Source: Ctena decussata (lineage: Eukaryota > Mollusca > Bivalvia > Lucinida > Lucinidae). From it: 64,000 bases of DNA. The notes beneath the pieces were generated by a model. That model saw nothing but the letters and a program-made list of their open reading frames with translations. It was not told where the DNA came from and did no database searches. The number at the start of each line of letters is the position of its first letter. The stretch's first letter is position 1. The DNA lies in assembly GCA_963989385.1 (NCBI GenBank), contig OZ022501.1, positions 89,574,979 through 89,638,978 on the forward strand, written 5' to 3'. This document shows, piece after piece, positions 43,825-56,724 of the stretch. The position numbers were made by a program, and so were the translations under genes.

Positions 43825-44023
43825 TGGATGGATGTATGTCTTACAGTTCTACGTCCTTTTTAACAATATTTCAGTCATATCAGGCCAATGAGACTGTGCT
43901 AATGAAAGGCTGTGTGCAATGGCATTCTGTTTACAGTTAAACAGATTACTGCTTCCAGCGGAAATCTAACCCGGGACTGCTAGGTCAGCAGGCTAGCGCT
44001 TAACCCACTGAGCTACGGGGCTC
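43825..44023 (-). mobile_element. tRNA-derived SINE, family 2
   Basis: The minus-strand head reads gccccgtagctcagtgggtt with B-box-like cgggttagatttcc. The body contains cattggcctgatatgactga and ggacgtagaact. Same family as 7739-7937. Confidence 0.7.
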
Positions 44024-44993
44024 CACTCACTAAAGTGAATAGAATCTCGGGGTAAACGACAGTAATGACCTCACCTGGTTCACCTGTGATGATACAACAG
44101 CTTAAGTATCAAACACAAAGGGGTTCCTGGTCAACGAATTCGGGTGGGAACCAGCCCTACCAGTACTACGGTCAGGAACACAAATTTAGATTAGCTTTGA
44201 AGTAACCTTGATTCAACAGCATGACGTTGAATAAACGTTGATTCAGTGCTGATTCAAAGGTATGTGCCTGCTCGCACTAAAATACAGAAGGTACGAAGTA
44301 TACAACGGGGCTTGGTCGAAATCGACGCTGATATTATACGTACCGCTGTGTCCCAAGGACTATACTGGGGACTGGAACAGTCTACCAGGCTACATCACTG
44401 ATGCAACTACCACGTAGGAATTCAGTCGTAGTAGGTCTTGCCCTGTCAAAAATCCATCTATAACTCATAAAAGCTGCATTTTAACCTGTTTTGAGTGGTG
44501 TGTACGTTTTCATTTTAAGTGTCAGACAGAGTAGGCTTTCTTGCACAACAGACAAGGATTTCTGCGTGTTTCATCCGTACCGATAATTTGGATCTCATCG
44601 ATGTTATCTCACTCAGGACCGGACAAAAATCACGTGTAGTCAATGCATTGGTAGTATAAGAGGAAGTCACGTACTTGCGGGGTCAAGTGACGTTGGTATT
44701 TTGAGATGAATACGTCAAGTAAACGGCTAAATGACATCAGTTTGTGTAACACGGGACGTCCATGTAAAGAACCAAACGCTGTTTGCTCGTTGATAGCGTG
44801 GGTTTCTTTTCGAATTAAGAAAAAAAAACGTGTAATACTAAAGCTATTCATATTAAGAACACGATGATGCGTTATAAGTCAAAAATGCAAGACAAATGTA
44901 TTTTTTATATCTGTCATGGATGTGAGTTTCGGATAGACAACTCCATCACTTGCGAAAGCTGTTTGGCACCATTCGGCAAGCCTCGTGAAACCG

Positions 44994-45295
44994 AACAGTT
45001 ACACCCTAAGGATGTGCGAAAAAATTGGTCACGAGTATTACGTTACTGTTCGGCATCACGAGGCTTGCAAAGTCATGCCGAACAATTTTGGTTTAAACAA
45101 TATTTATTCAATATAAATTACATATACAGACATAATACAAAACATAGCATGGTACAGGATCTGACGGTAAGCGAATCGCTTATATGAAAGTCATCTCCGA
45201 ACAGTTACACTCTTGACGGATGTGCGAAAAATTCGTCACGAGTATAACGTTACTGTTCGGCATCACGAGGCTTGCAAAGTCATGCCCAACAATTT
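44994..45295. repeat. Direct repeat pair, ttcggcatcacgaggcttgc
   Basis: The block gaacagttacacNct, gatgtgcgaaaaa, gtcacgagtatNacgttact, gttcggcatcacgaggcttg and caaagtcatgccgaacaa occurs at 44994-45093 and again at 45197-45295. An inverted partial match lies at 44960-44990 (ttcggcaagcctcgtgaaac). It looks like a hairpin element duplicated side by side. The 107-codon open frame spanning it is not a gene. Confidence 0.65.
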
Positions 45296-45639
45296 TCCCG
45301 AGTGAAGAATTTTACTATGACTTCCTGATCATTATCTTAAAGAAACTGAAACAATATTATGGTATTGTGTCAATAGTACTGTGGACTCTAGCTATCTCAG
45401 ATTCGAATATAATCTAAAACTACTGATATTTCAAACTAAATTTTCTGGTCCCAAGAAATTCACGTTGAAATACCAGTAGCTTCAGATATTCGGAGTTGAA
45501 ATTTAAAGAAAATAGAAAATATGTCTGAAATACAAATATCGCTGACTGAGATAACGAGAGTCTATTGTTCCCCTTTCTTGGACTACAGGTGTTTTACGTT
45601 GAGTTTGTGTGTCGTCTTCGTTTCTCTTTTCTTCTTTTT

Positions 45640-46270
45640 TCGATGTTCTGACCGTTCCAAGGCGGTACTTCTGTTGTGGTTCTTCATTCTTGTTCTTGTG
45701 TCTTAGTTAATTGTTTATGGTCTGTTAGCATTATGGCCACCTAGTAAATCCGCAGCTGCCCGCTTTGCTTCTGTTTTGTTTTATAATAAAAAGATAGAAA
45801 ATAGGTAAAACTAATTGTTAAATGGTTTTTGTTTGATTGAACCGTTGCAGAAACTAAGGGCGAGGTTTTGGTCCGGTAAAACTAGTTTAAGCCCCAAGTC
45901 GGTACTTCTGTTGGGGTTCCTTGGTGTTATATTGTGCTGTATCCGCTTGTCTGTGGTCTCTGGCGGTTTGGTCACCTGTATTTCTGTCCAATCTGCCTTC
46001 TGTTTTGCTTTGTTTTGTAATTAAAATAAAAAAAATAATTAAAAGTAGATGTTGATGCTGTTATTAAGGTAGCTGAATGACCATCTGTTTGGGAAAGAGC
46101 TGGGCATTCGGTTTACTGTGCGTGTCTTTCGTAAGCTGCCTGTGTGTATGTGCTTCTTTCCCTATTGGTTTTGAGAGCGGAATGTGGGATTTGATTGTAT
46201 TGCCTATCTTTTTACTTTGGTTGGACTGTGTTTTTTGTGTGGAACCTTTTCTTTACATTTCAGCTATATT
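45640..46270 (+). repeat. Dispersed family R4, forward copies
   Basis: Shared words in order: gaccgttccaaggcggtact, tctgttgtggttc, gtctgtggtctctNgcNgt, aaagtagatgttgNtgctgt, aggtagctgaatgaccatct, gggaaagagctgggcattcg, ctttccctattggttttgag, gattgtattgcctatctttt. A partial copy (45640-45800) is followed by a fuller one. I cannot assign a transposon class. No protein is recognised in it. Confidence 0.7.
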
Positions 46271-47150
46271 TTCCTAATTGCTTTAGTAGGTTCCCTCACT
46301 ATCACATAGTAATAGTTATAACATGGTTTGTCCGTCCGTACGAACTGATGAGCCTCGAGCTATAGCAGTGGACTATCTCCTGCACACACGAATGAGCAAC
46401 GGCAGCCCTATTTTATATCACACTTACGGAGGATACCTTTCACATTTCGAAATAACTTTTGCTAACGTTTATAACGTTTATTTGGTCTGGCAAGGTGGAA
46501 CAATGACGCATACGGGACCGAAGGCCTTACATAAAGCTATAAGTTTCAGCCAGCAGACACCACACTGAGAACGATCTGTATTTGCCGTGTTATATTCTGT
46601 CTCACCCTCATTATTGAAAGATACCGCCTATTTTTGAAGAAAACTCAAATCATCAAAGTAGGTCAGAAGGCAAAGGAGAAGGGCCAACACAATCGTAAAC
46701 CTAATCTATCCTAAACACCAAGTGCGAAAAGAAAAAAAATAGACACGCACAAAAAGCAAAGCCAAACATGACAAACAAAAGCCAAAAGGTCACTATTTTC
46801 CCAGCAGATGGCTGCTATTCTCTTCTAAACTGTATAAAGAAATCAAAGACCACAGCGAACAAACAATTCCAATAATAGTAAGGCTCAACAGAAGCACCTT
46901 CTCGGAATAACCAGTAAAAAATATCTGAGGGAGGGAGGGGGCTTCAATTGATTTTACATGCGCATAACCCTCACTCTTGGTTCTGCAGAGGTTCATAAAC
47001 ATGCAAGTTCAACCAAATTATTAAACAACTATTTTTTACATATTTACTAATATTTTATAAGCACTACGCAAGACAGAAAGAAATGCAGGCTGGGAATACA
47101 TGAAAGAAAGAAAAACAAAAAGAATAATATAAACTAATAATAATAGCAAA

Positions 47151-47494
47151 ACAAGAGGGCCATGAGGCCCTGAATTGCNNNNNNNNNNNNNNNNNNNNNN
47201 NGATTTTTTTAGGTTTTTACCATATATGGGCATTGCGGCCATGTTGGTCATGTGACCTGGACCGTTTGAACAACTTTTTGTTCCTAAGGTCCCAGGAGGC
47301 TCTATATGAAATTTGGTTACAATCGGCCCAGTGGTTTCAGAGGAGAAGTTGTTTGAAATTGTGGACGGACGACGGACGACGGACGGACGGACGACGGACG
47401 GACGGACGACGGACGGACGACGGACGGACGACGGACAACGGAGCCTTACCATCCTATAAGCTCCCCCGGAGCCGCTGGCTCAGGTGAGCTAAAA
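47151..47494. mobile_element. Short, inverted copy of the element at 28397, containing an assembly gap
   Basis: It begins aacaagagggccatgaggcc and ends ggctcaggtgagcta, with a gacggacggacgacgg run, the reverse of the long copy's ends. A run of 23 N bases occupies 47179-47201. Only one internal unit remains. Confidence 0.75.
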
Positions 47495-47529
47495 AAGCTA
47501 CAAATGAAGTGTATGATCCGACCCGAATG

Positions 47530-50000
47530 ATTTTAGTGTACGGTGTTGGGGAAGGAGAATGGGTGGAAAGGGAGAGATATGTCCATTTTACATGCGTATA
47601 TCCCGTTGTTGTTCATAAACATACAAGGTGTTCTGTCCTGTTCTGTCCTGTGAACGACGCCTAATCCAACTATGGATCAAACGACGCCAAATCCAACTAG
47701 GGATTAAACAACTATGGATCAAATGATCAAACCAGCACACCTATTAAACACGATTCGTGTAAACATATTTTATTTCAATTTTATACAAGTTATTTACAAG
47801 TTACAAAAGAATACAATAGCAAAAGGATCTGAACGGAAGCCAGGGGCTTATTTAGTTCATCTCGTAATCACGATTAGATACTGATATGAAACAAAACCAT
47901 CACCGAAAAGCATCACTTGAGCAAAGGAAGCTCAACACTTGAACTCCCATGGCTCCGACCAAACACAGACTACCAAGCCTCAGTCATCAGCTCATCAATC
48001 CCGATCAGAATGAAAAATTCCAACAGCAAACGAGTGTGAAGTAAAAGATAAGCACTGATTTGGATTTAGTACAAACAAATTTCAAATCCAGCCCTCAAAA
48101 CCAGACAAAAATTCACGAAAGGCACGCCCGGTAAACCGAATGAATGGTTTCCTTTTGCTCCAGTATTTCTGTTGTTTGACACCCCAGGGATATCCAGATG
48201 TCACAATACGCTGTTTCTGTCGAGTCTTCTTGAATGATTCATTATAGTTGTATCAGGAATTGTTTTTCTGTGACGATCCATTGATGGGTTGAGAATCTTT
48301 CAAGCAGACTAAACAGCTAATGAAATGTTTCGACGAATTTTTCGAGAAGCTGAGAGTGAGGGTTTGATACTAGTTTAACTGACCCCCCCCCCCCCCCCCT
48401 ATCCAGTAATATATGACTGACCGTTTCAAAGCGGTACTTCTGTTGTGGCTCCTCAGATCTACAATTTCTTACGTCGGCTTGTTTGTATTTTTAGCAATAT
48501 GGGCACCTGTATAGCTGCCTAATTTGCTTTTTGTTTTCTGTTGTAGTTTAAAGTAGAAAAAATGTAAAATAAACATTACTGTTATTACTTTCTAACATAG
48601 GCAAGGAGAACAGGTAAAAATAAAGAACCACAACAGAACTGTCACCTTGGAACCATCAGTAATACTGAGTGTGTGGGGGAGGTGGCGTGAAGGAGGGGAG
48701 GAGAGTGGCGTTTACATTTTTCACTCGATCCAAATCGCACTTAGCTTCTGCAATGGTTACACATATTAAGTATCTGTTCGGCTCTTGTTAAGATTTTCTC
48801 AAAGAATCACCATGGAAAGATAACAATCACGGATAAAAACTATTTAAGATAAGAACTCAACTGGAACAACGTATTGCAAAACTAGAGATCCTTAGGGTGT
48901 CAAACAACACCTTTAAAATACAGGAATAAAAGAAAACCATTAGTTGAACCCAAGCAACAGACAAGACAAGCTTCGTCCCCAACCAACTAAAATATATAGC
49001 TTATATATATGCTAAATAAGGATCATCATAAATTCTGAGGCTCTACGCTCCGTCGAGCAATTAAAGAGGGAACAAGTTAGTATCCGTAATTGGGCAACAC
49101 ACTAAGCTTGCAGACTATAGCATTACATCAATCATATCCATGTTAAAGCCAATACCTTATTTGTAACATACGCTAATATTTCTGAACAGAAAACTCAGCC
49201 TTATTTACATTGTTTTAATCAAAAAGTAAAAATATAGGCAATGATCAGAATTAATACAATCAAATCTCACACCCCGTTCTTAAATCCATTAGGGAAAGAA
49301 GCACTCACAAAAACTGACAAAGGTTCACTGAAGACACTAACGGTAACTAACAGTAACCCGAATAAGCAGCTCTTTCCCGAACAGGTGGTCATTCAGCTAC
49401 CTTAATTAAAAACAGCAGCAACATCTATTTTCTCCTGTTTTATTTTAAATTACAAACCAAATCAAGCAGAAAGCAGAACGGGCAGTATTCAGGTGACCAG
49501 ACTGCTAGAGGTCATAAACAAGCGGACACAACTACATGTAACACAAAAAAGTACAACGGAAGTACCGCCTTGAACCGGTCAGCAAAAGATTACTAGGGGG
49601 TGGAGGCTTAAATTTGTGTTACTGGATCTAAACGTCGCCCTCTACTTCTGCGGTGTTCGAAACATTAATCATCTGTTCGATCCGCATGAAGGTTTCCTAA
49701 CCCATCAATTAAACATCGCAGGAAACAAACAAATCACAGATAAGACCTATTATGAATCAGAGATGAGGACTCGACAGAAACAACGTATTGTGACACCTGG
49801 AGATCCCTGAGGTGTCAAACAATACCACTAAAATATTGGAACAAACGAAAATCATCAGTTGAACCTCGAGTAACCATGAAACAGACAGGGCAAAACCCGC
49901 CCAAACAACTAAACTTAATAGTTCTTCACTGAGTCTGATGCCCGACCAACTGGCGGGCAATTAAAGAGGAAGCATGATTATTAACCATGATTGGGTTAAC
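47530..50000. repeat. Dispersed family R4, mosaic of both orientations
   Basis: Forward words (gaccgtttcaaagcggtact at 48420) and reverse words (agtaccgccttgaaccggtc at 49560, accaatagggaaagaagc-type at 49295) alternate. A poly-C run lies at 48386-48399. Near 48190-48250 the words ttgacaccccagggatatcc and ctgtttctgtcgagtcttc belong to the family's other end. There is no gene. Confidence 0.65.
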
Positions 50001-50199
50001 CACTAAACTCGGAGACTGTGGCATTACAGTTATGTTATATACAATACGTTTGTAACGTATGATAATTTTCTGAATTGATCAGAAAAATCAGACCTACTTA
50101 CGACTTTTTTTAATTATCGACTAAGTCATCATAAAATTCTGATTCCGATAGACTCTGTTGTAAAAGATTTTAAATCCGACTTTCAATATCGAAACCAAT

Positions 50200-50445
50200 T
50201 CATAGTGTCGGTGATAAAATTAAGAAAAAGTTTTTCGAAGTTTTCAATACCGATAGCTCTGTTAGAGAAGCTTTGTTGTTAATTAATATCTTATTACGGG
50301 CATCTAAGTCAGTCACATCACTAGACACTCTGGCAAACCAAATAAGTTGAGAAATATAAACCCCGTAAGAGGTAGAACGGGGAACATCACTATCAAAAAA
50401 TGGAAAATTTACAATCATGTCAAAATCAACTTTATCGAGTTTATC
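50200..50445 (-). pseudogene. Reverse transcriptase remnant, SYGVYISQLIWFARV motif
   Basis: The minus strand reads DKVDFDMIVNFPFFDSDVPR then STSYGVYISQLIWFARVSSD. This matches the conserved segment immediately after the RT domain in retroelements frequent in bivalves and corals (YDKRDDF...IVNFP...YGVYISQLIR.AR). An in-frame TAG lies a few codons upstream and the downstream part is out of frame, so the element is dead. It corresponds to a region slightly N-terminal to the remnant at 20440-20646. Confidence 0.65.
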
Positions 50446-50779
50446 CTAAATTATGGATGAAACAAAGGCGTTTGAAATAGATAAATGTATCGGCTGCATC
50501 ATCTTTGTTTAACAGTAGCTCAGGTGGATAAATTCGATTCACTATTGCCTCGAAGTAAGGCTTGTCAATATTTAAAAGATCGTCTAGATCGTCTAGAAGT
50601 AGAATTTAATGCTTCAGTAATTTCAGCTTGTGTATCATTAAAAAGAGAAGCCGTGAAATCTTTTTATAGCAAAATAAAAAAAAATCCGCTACAAGAGGAG
50701 CACAATAAGTACCCATCGAAATACCAACAATTTGTTTGCATTACTTAGTACCAAATCTCATGTAAATATTAATAAAGAT

Positions 50780-51480
50780 ATCTTAAGGCTTCGTAAATAT
50801 ACTGAACAAAAAATGAAACTTGACGGTTGATAGCCTGTCGTTGTTTTTGGAACACCAACAGTTTTTGGGAACTTTAGGTTCATATCAATAATTTGTGCTT
50901 TGAAATTGATCAAGAAATCTTTCCTCTCAGTTGTGGTAAAGGATAAGCGCACTTGAATTGAATTGGAAACGCTAAAAGTTAGTCTAGAAAAGACAGGGGT
51001 CAATTTTCCAAAAACAGGCAAACTTGAAAATGAAATGTACCAACTTTATCTTAAAAGCAGTACAATAAAAGAAACTTTAAAACAATTTTATTTCAACTGT
51101 GAAATTGACGTTTGATTCTGAGGTAGCGGTAAATAAACGTACTGCGGGTAACATTTCTTTATTCTGTGTTTGGTTGTTTTCTTGACACAATTCAATGTAC
51201 CTGGTTCTCGGGAAAAAGGTTTCTGAGATTAATGGCTGAGTAACGATGACAGCTGAACGTCTAATGTATTTGGCGACGTTACGTTAGTGCACAGAATCAC
51301 ATTTTCAATTTTCCTCTAAGTTTCAGATAAGAAAAACATTATGATAGTAATGTAGAAATTGAAATTTTTGCAGAATGTACTTTTCCGATCAATATACAGT
51401 ATCTACAAAGCAATTCGCTAGCAAAGTTACTAGTGCACAATGCGCACGTGCTAAACATTCCATAACATGTAAATGAAGGA
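50780..51480. other. No gene recognised
   Basis: AT-rich sequence between RT and R4 remnants. The 87-codon frames on either strand near 50485-51021 have no recognised motif; that at 50485-50748 is the more protein-like, but has no start or splice support. Confidence 0.4.
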
Positions 51481-51589
51481 TTAAAATTTTATAGGCTCAG
51501 TCGAGGAGAGACTACGTGCACATGGCGCACATTTTTAAAAGAAATATAATCATATATATATCGTTTGTCTGATTTCTCAAAACCCATGA

Positions 51590-52730
51590 AATGCCAGAAA
51601 TATAAAAAGTAAAAAGACAGACAATGATCACGAATCAATACAATCAATTCCCACACCCCGCTCTCAAAACCAATAGGGAAAGAAGCACACACACACAAAA
51701 AAAAAAATTATACAAGTTTATGAAAGACACGCACGGTAAACCGAATGACGAATGAGCAGCTCTTTCCCAAACAGGTGGTCATTCAGCTACCCTAATCAAT
51801 AACAGCATCAAAACTTATTTTGTATCTTTTTTCAACTTACAAAATAAAACAAAACAAAAGGCTGATTGGGTAGCAAAACAGGTGACCAAACAGCCAAAGA
51901 ACATAGACAAGCAAACGGACATAGCACAATGTAACATCAAGAAACCACAACAGAAGTACCGCCTTAGAACGGTCAGCAAAAGATTACTGGGGAGGGGGGA
52001 TTTAAACACGTTAAACTTGATCCAAACCTCGCCCTTAGCCTCCGTAATGGTTCAACCAAACCACAACAATTCCAGTTCACTGAACAGACCAATGAATGCA
52101 ATAATGTGGACGATAAGAACAAAAGTACCAAAAAATATAATTTAACATCTATTTTTACTTATTTTCTAAATTTTTACTACAAAGCACGACAGAAGGCAAA
52201 GTGGGCAGTTATACAGGTGATCAGATTGCTAGCGGACCAGACAAATATTCACAAGAACAACAGTGAAGAACCACAGCAGAAGTACCGCCTTGGAACGATG
52301 AGTAATAAATTACTAGGGGGTGTGAACGTGATTTACTGGATCCTAATCGCGCCTCTGCTTCTGTAGTGGTTCGATACATTTAGTTCGTGGTTTGGTCCGC
52401 ATTTAGGTTTCCTAACCCATCAATGGATCATCAGCGGAAACAAACAAATCATGTATAAGACCAATGATGAATCAGAGATGAGGACTCGGCGGAAATAACG
52501 TATTGCGACACCAGGACACCCATGGGAAGTCAAACAACACCACTGCAATACCAGAGCAAAAGAAAACCATCACTTAGACCCCGAATAACCAAAAAAGAGA
52601 CAAGGCAACTCCGTTCCCATCCAACTTAACTAAGTAGCTTTATGTCGGGCCTATTACTGAGTCTGATACCTGACCAACCGGCGTGCAACTGAAAAGGGAA
52701 GCAAAGTTATTAACCATGATTGGGATAACT
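51590..52730 (-). repeat. Dispersed family R4, reverse copies
   Basis: Reverse-complement landmarks run in order: aggcaatgatca-type at 51620, accaatagggaaagaagcac, gagcagctctttcccaaaca, ggtggtcattcagctaccct, agtaccgccttagaacggtc at 51955, and a second agtaccgccttggaacgatg at 52280. It is non-coding. Confidence 0.7.
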
Positions 52731-52817
52731 ACGAAACATGCAGACTGTAGCATTAGATTTATGTTATATCCACGTTTGTAACGACCTACAACCGTCAAGT
52801 TTCCAAGTATCATTTTT

Positions 52818-52925
52818 CTTTTCTTTTTTTTTTTTTTTTTTTTCTTTTTTATGTTTTTGCATTTTTATTTCAAGTTTCCGTTCGTTTTATCTTATTTTAT
52901 TTTTTATTTTTTTTTTTTTGCTAAG
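52818..52925. repeat. T-rich low-complexity tract
   Basis: Long thymidine runs broken by c and a; the phenylalanine-rich frame over it is an artefact. Confidence 0.85.
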
Positions 52926-53389
52926 TATATTTTGACATGAGCAATGTTTATCGGTTTTGGTGTTAAACACTAAATCACTATTAACATCTGGTTTCGATAG
53001 GCCTTGCTGTAAATCGTGTTTTTAATCCAACAATCAATTTAGAAGCCTGTTCATAATGTCTGCAATTAAATAATTTATAAGCCTAAATAAAAAAAATTCT
53101 GTCATGTATGGCTTCAGATGCCAAAAAGAAAATTTATGATTGATGGTTATTTTGCATAGTAACCAAAGTTAGTGCAACAGTCGCACTATTTCTCTATTTT
53201 ACTTCTTCGGTGTTGCAAGACCCAAACGGTTGAAATAAAAAGATAATGGGCATGTCTCGGAAGGCAACGAACACCCCGCTTCCTCATCCTTCTGAAATGA
53301 ATATATTGTTGCTATAGCTTTGGATTGCCGGTACTGGTGTGTAGTTATGCTGTATTGATACTCATGTTACATTTATGCAATTACTATTG

Positions 53390-54070
53390 GTAAAGTGTTT
53401 TGTTAAACGTTTAGATATAGTGTTCGATATGAGTGTTGATACAGTGTTTTGTGATGCCTTTTGGTATAGAGTTTACATATGCATATGTACAGTATAATGA
53501 TATGCGTGACGGCCCAGTGTTTTAAGCCTGTATTTTGATATGCCTGTTGGTAAGGTGTCTTGATATGCCTGTTTGTACAGTGTTTTGATATGCCTTTTGG
53601 TACTGCGTTTTGATAGGCGTGTTAATACAGTGTTTTGATATGCATGTTTGTACGGTGTTTTCTGATGTCTATTGGTACAAAGCGTGTTAGTGCGGTATTT
53701 TGATATGCATGTAAGTACAGCGTTTTGATATGCCTGTTGGCACAGTGTTTTGATATGCCTGATGGTAAATTATGTTGATATGCGTGTTGGTACATTTGTT
53801 TTAGATGGCCGTTAGAGTAGTGTTTTATATTGCCAGAAAATTCAGTGCTTTTGGTGTTTCTGTTGGTACTGTTTTTATACGCCTGTTGCAGAGTTGGTAT
53901 GTAGTGTTTTGCAATATTGTAACATATTTCAATGCGATAATATTGAGAAATAATTTTGGTGTGCAAGTATGTGTATAACCGGTTTTCTGTGCAAATACTG
54001 CTCTTGCAGTTTTTGTATGCAAGAACTCAGGTTACAGTTTTGGTGAAGAAGTACTGTAAGAGTTTCGGTG
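53390..54070. repeat. Minisatellite, units of about 24-25 bp
   Basis: The degenerate unit gttttgatatgcctgttggt acagt repeats across about 680 bp, clearest at 53500-53800. The 114-codon minus-strand frame is a product of the repeat. Confidence 0.8.
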
Positions 54071-55545
54071 TACCAGAGCAGTGGCTAGTCTGGTCTTACA
54101 AACATTGAAAAAAATAAAGCGACAAGAAAGAAAAACAAACGACTGATATGCGTATACATATCCTCATGTTCAAAACAATGTTAGATGCTAAACAGCATAA
54201 TGAGTGTAAATACAATATGATACAGCATGACATCATCATTAACAGTAAACAAAAAGTTACGGTAACAGAAAAAGTGGGTGTTTGTATACCCAGTTAGTGT
54301 AACAAGGAACAGGATACGAAGACGTGTTGGAATCTCCACGTGGTATGATCATGATCAGCCCAAGTATTTTATTTATTCTAAAACTATGAAAAAGTTACTT
54401 TGAAATTGAATCTGCTACTTTTACAGGCCAGTTGTGTGTCAATTAAATGTTGACGAAATAGGATACCGTAAAGACTCTGATCCGACTGCTTAAAAGGGAG
54501 CCGTCTGGTCTAGGTCTGCGATGTTTGTTCAACAATTTCTGTTGTCACGGTACTCAATGAATAAGTTAATAAATGCATTTTGCTCTGCCTTGAAAATTAA
54601 TATTCTGAATTGACGTTTGTTTTTTCAAAAAGAGCATTTTTCAGACGTAAATAGTTCATAGGTTAGAAATTGTGTCCCACTGACCCATTCTCAAATTTAA
54701 ACCCAACACTAGTGTAAAAGCTTCTTAGTTATCACATCTCTCAAGCTTATCTTTCGTTTTCATATCGAGAGCCTGAGGCGTACGGATATCTATGATGGTA
54801 CTCATTTTGTATTTCTGCACCATGAAACTAACCTTTTTATATATATGAAACCCTCCATAAGTGTAGTATCTTCTTATTTTTCATAACTTTTCGGTCGCCT
54901 CTATTTTTACATCATTGGCCAGACTCACCAGGATAATCACTTATGACGGTAATAATTTTATATTTTATAGGCAGTCCGCGAAAAGGGATCTGCCAAGGCT
55001 GATTTGACTATTTACGATGCGCACATTGTGAATATTAAAATCAGCCTTGGTAGGCACAGAGTCTTTAAAGGTAATATAACATACCTCTGGATCCATAGAT
55101 TGTATTTAAATAAATGGAAGATCCTGATCAAACTGCGTGGATCTGTTTCCTGGTCTCGCAAGACGTAAGGTTTTTTTTTTCAGGCTACGTCAATCGTTCA
55201 CATTCATTGAAGCTTCGTACACACGTCGATTAAATCAGTTAAATGACAGTTTACCGTTCAGCTTCGACGTTATGTGATATTTATGTCATGGGTAAGTCAT
55301 TGAAAAATGTTCAATAAATTATAAGTTTATGGTTGGCTGTTTCATATAAATAATAAACAAAGTGCTTAAGGACTTTAATGTATTTTTTTTTCAAATTTAG
55401 TCGTCTTTATAATTTTGTATTTGTGTTTCGCGGAATTCTAGCTCCGCTCACTGTCCTGCCTTTTACTGACTTTGTTTGACGGTCAGCAACTAATCCTTTA
55501 CAGACTGGGAGAGCTTTTCGTGGAATTCTTATTATTGTTATAATC
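54070..55545. other. No gene recognised
   Basis: AT-rich sequence with a weak hairpin unit at about 54468-54530 (aaagactctgatccgactgc, gtctaggtctgcgatgtttg) of the aaacagtg type. No convincing exon. Confidence 0.5.
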
Positions 55546-55551
55546 ATTTTA

Positions 55552-55902
55552 TCATATGACGTCGCATCTGAGAGTGTAATAAAGCCATGCATTAAAATTG
55601 ATAATCCACTAGTGAATTAACTATGCAAATTATGTCGTAACGTTATACGTTGACGTCCATAAAACGTCGTGTTTTCTAATGGCGAAATCGTGACGTTTTA
55701 ATGCAAAATTTGCTAATAAAATGCGGTTTTAGTGTCATATGATAAATAGAATCTTGCATTCGTGCTCCTGTATTACTGAATTTATTAAACTCGTTGGTGA
55801 AAAGGATAAGATGCTCGGCAGAGCCTCGCATCTTATCTTTTCCCCAACTCGTTTAATAAATTCAATAATACATGAGCACTCATGTAAGATCCTCTATATC
55901 AT
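55552..55902. mobile_element. Element with atgacgtcgcatctgag end and hairpin core
   Basis: In order: tcatatgacgtcgcatctga, aataaagccatgcattaaaa, atccactagtg, gttgacgtccataaaacgtc, aatagaatcttgcattcgtg, tgaatttattaaactcgttg, then a hairpin around gataagatgctcggcagagc, and tcatgtaagatcctcta. The last part is complementary to the aatagaatcttgcat segment. Two more copies form the palindrome at 61396-62116. Confidence 0.75.
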
Positions 55903-55969
55903 CATTATCATTATTATCGAATAATAATAATAATAGTCATTACACTTAAAACGTAACTTTAATTGGCTA

Positions 55970-56640
55970 ATTCTTTCGATAGACTTGACCCCATTGCAGA
56001 GATGTGATCAGATATTTAGTATTGATAAATCCAAATATTTTTCAATAGACTGGACCCTGTAGCTAAAAGAAAAAAAAAGACAAAATGCCATCTTCAGAAA
56101 TGCATTATCCGGAAACGCCACATATTTTTTTTGAGTTCGATTATATAATGGTAGGGTGGAATAGGAGAAAATCAAACAAATCAGCTTTCTAATCAAACAA
56201 TGTACCTTCAAAAAGTCCAATCTTTTGTAAATCACTGACATGACTTTCTTATGAGCATGAAACAAATATGAGCCGCGACGTGACAAAACCAACAATGTGG
56301 TTGTGCGCCAAGCGCAGACTCAGATCAGCCTGGGCATCCGCCCAGTCTGATCAGAGCCATCGCTGTCCGCATGGAGGTAGCTTAGACTCTTAGCTACCCT
56401 TTGGGCACTTAACAAAGAGTCTGGTTAATTTGTGCTGCTGCCCAGGCTGATCTGAGTTTGCGCTGTCCGCACAACTACATTGTTGGTTTTGTCGTGTCGC
56501 GGCTCAATTATTTCCTATTTCAGTGACGTCGAGAGACTACGATGGTTTGACGTTTTTTAACAAGATAAACAACACTCAGACACCCTTATTAATCGACATT
56601 GTTCTGCAGTCTATTTTTTGATATGAATTCTATGCCAAAG
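55970..56640. repeat. Segmental duplication block, copy A
   Basis: It shares ordered words with 61010-61330: atgactttctt, gagcatgaaac, a gacgttttttaacaa / gacattttttagacaa block, attgatca/aatcgacattgttct. Copy A contains the MITE at 56270-56505, absent from copy B. Confidence 0.55.
56270..56505. mobile_element. MITE, GAGCCGCGAC family, copy 9
   Basis: The ends gagccgcgacgtgacaaaa and ttttgtcgtgtcgcggctc match. The corresponding site in the paralogous block near 61199 lacks it, giving an approximate empty site. Confidence 0.85.
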
Positions 56641-56724
56641 TATGTTGCGTCTAGTGTATAATTTCTGCTTAATATCTACGCATTATGTGTCAGTTGGTGC
56701 ACATACTACTTTTCATTTGCTGTC

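Noticed and set aside
46323..46568. 81-codon open frame after an R4 copy
   Set aside because: Starts with ATG and has mixed composition, but no recognisable motif, no splice context and no paralogue in the window.
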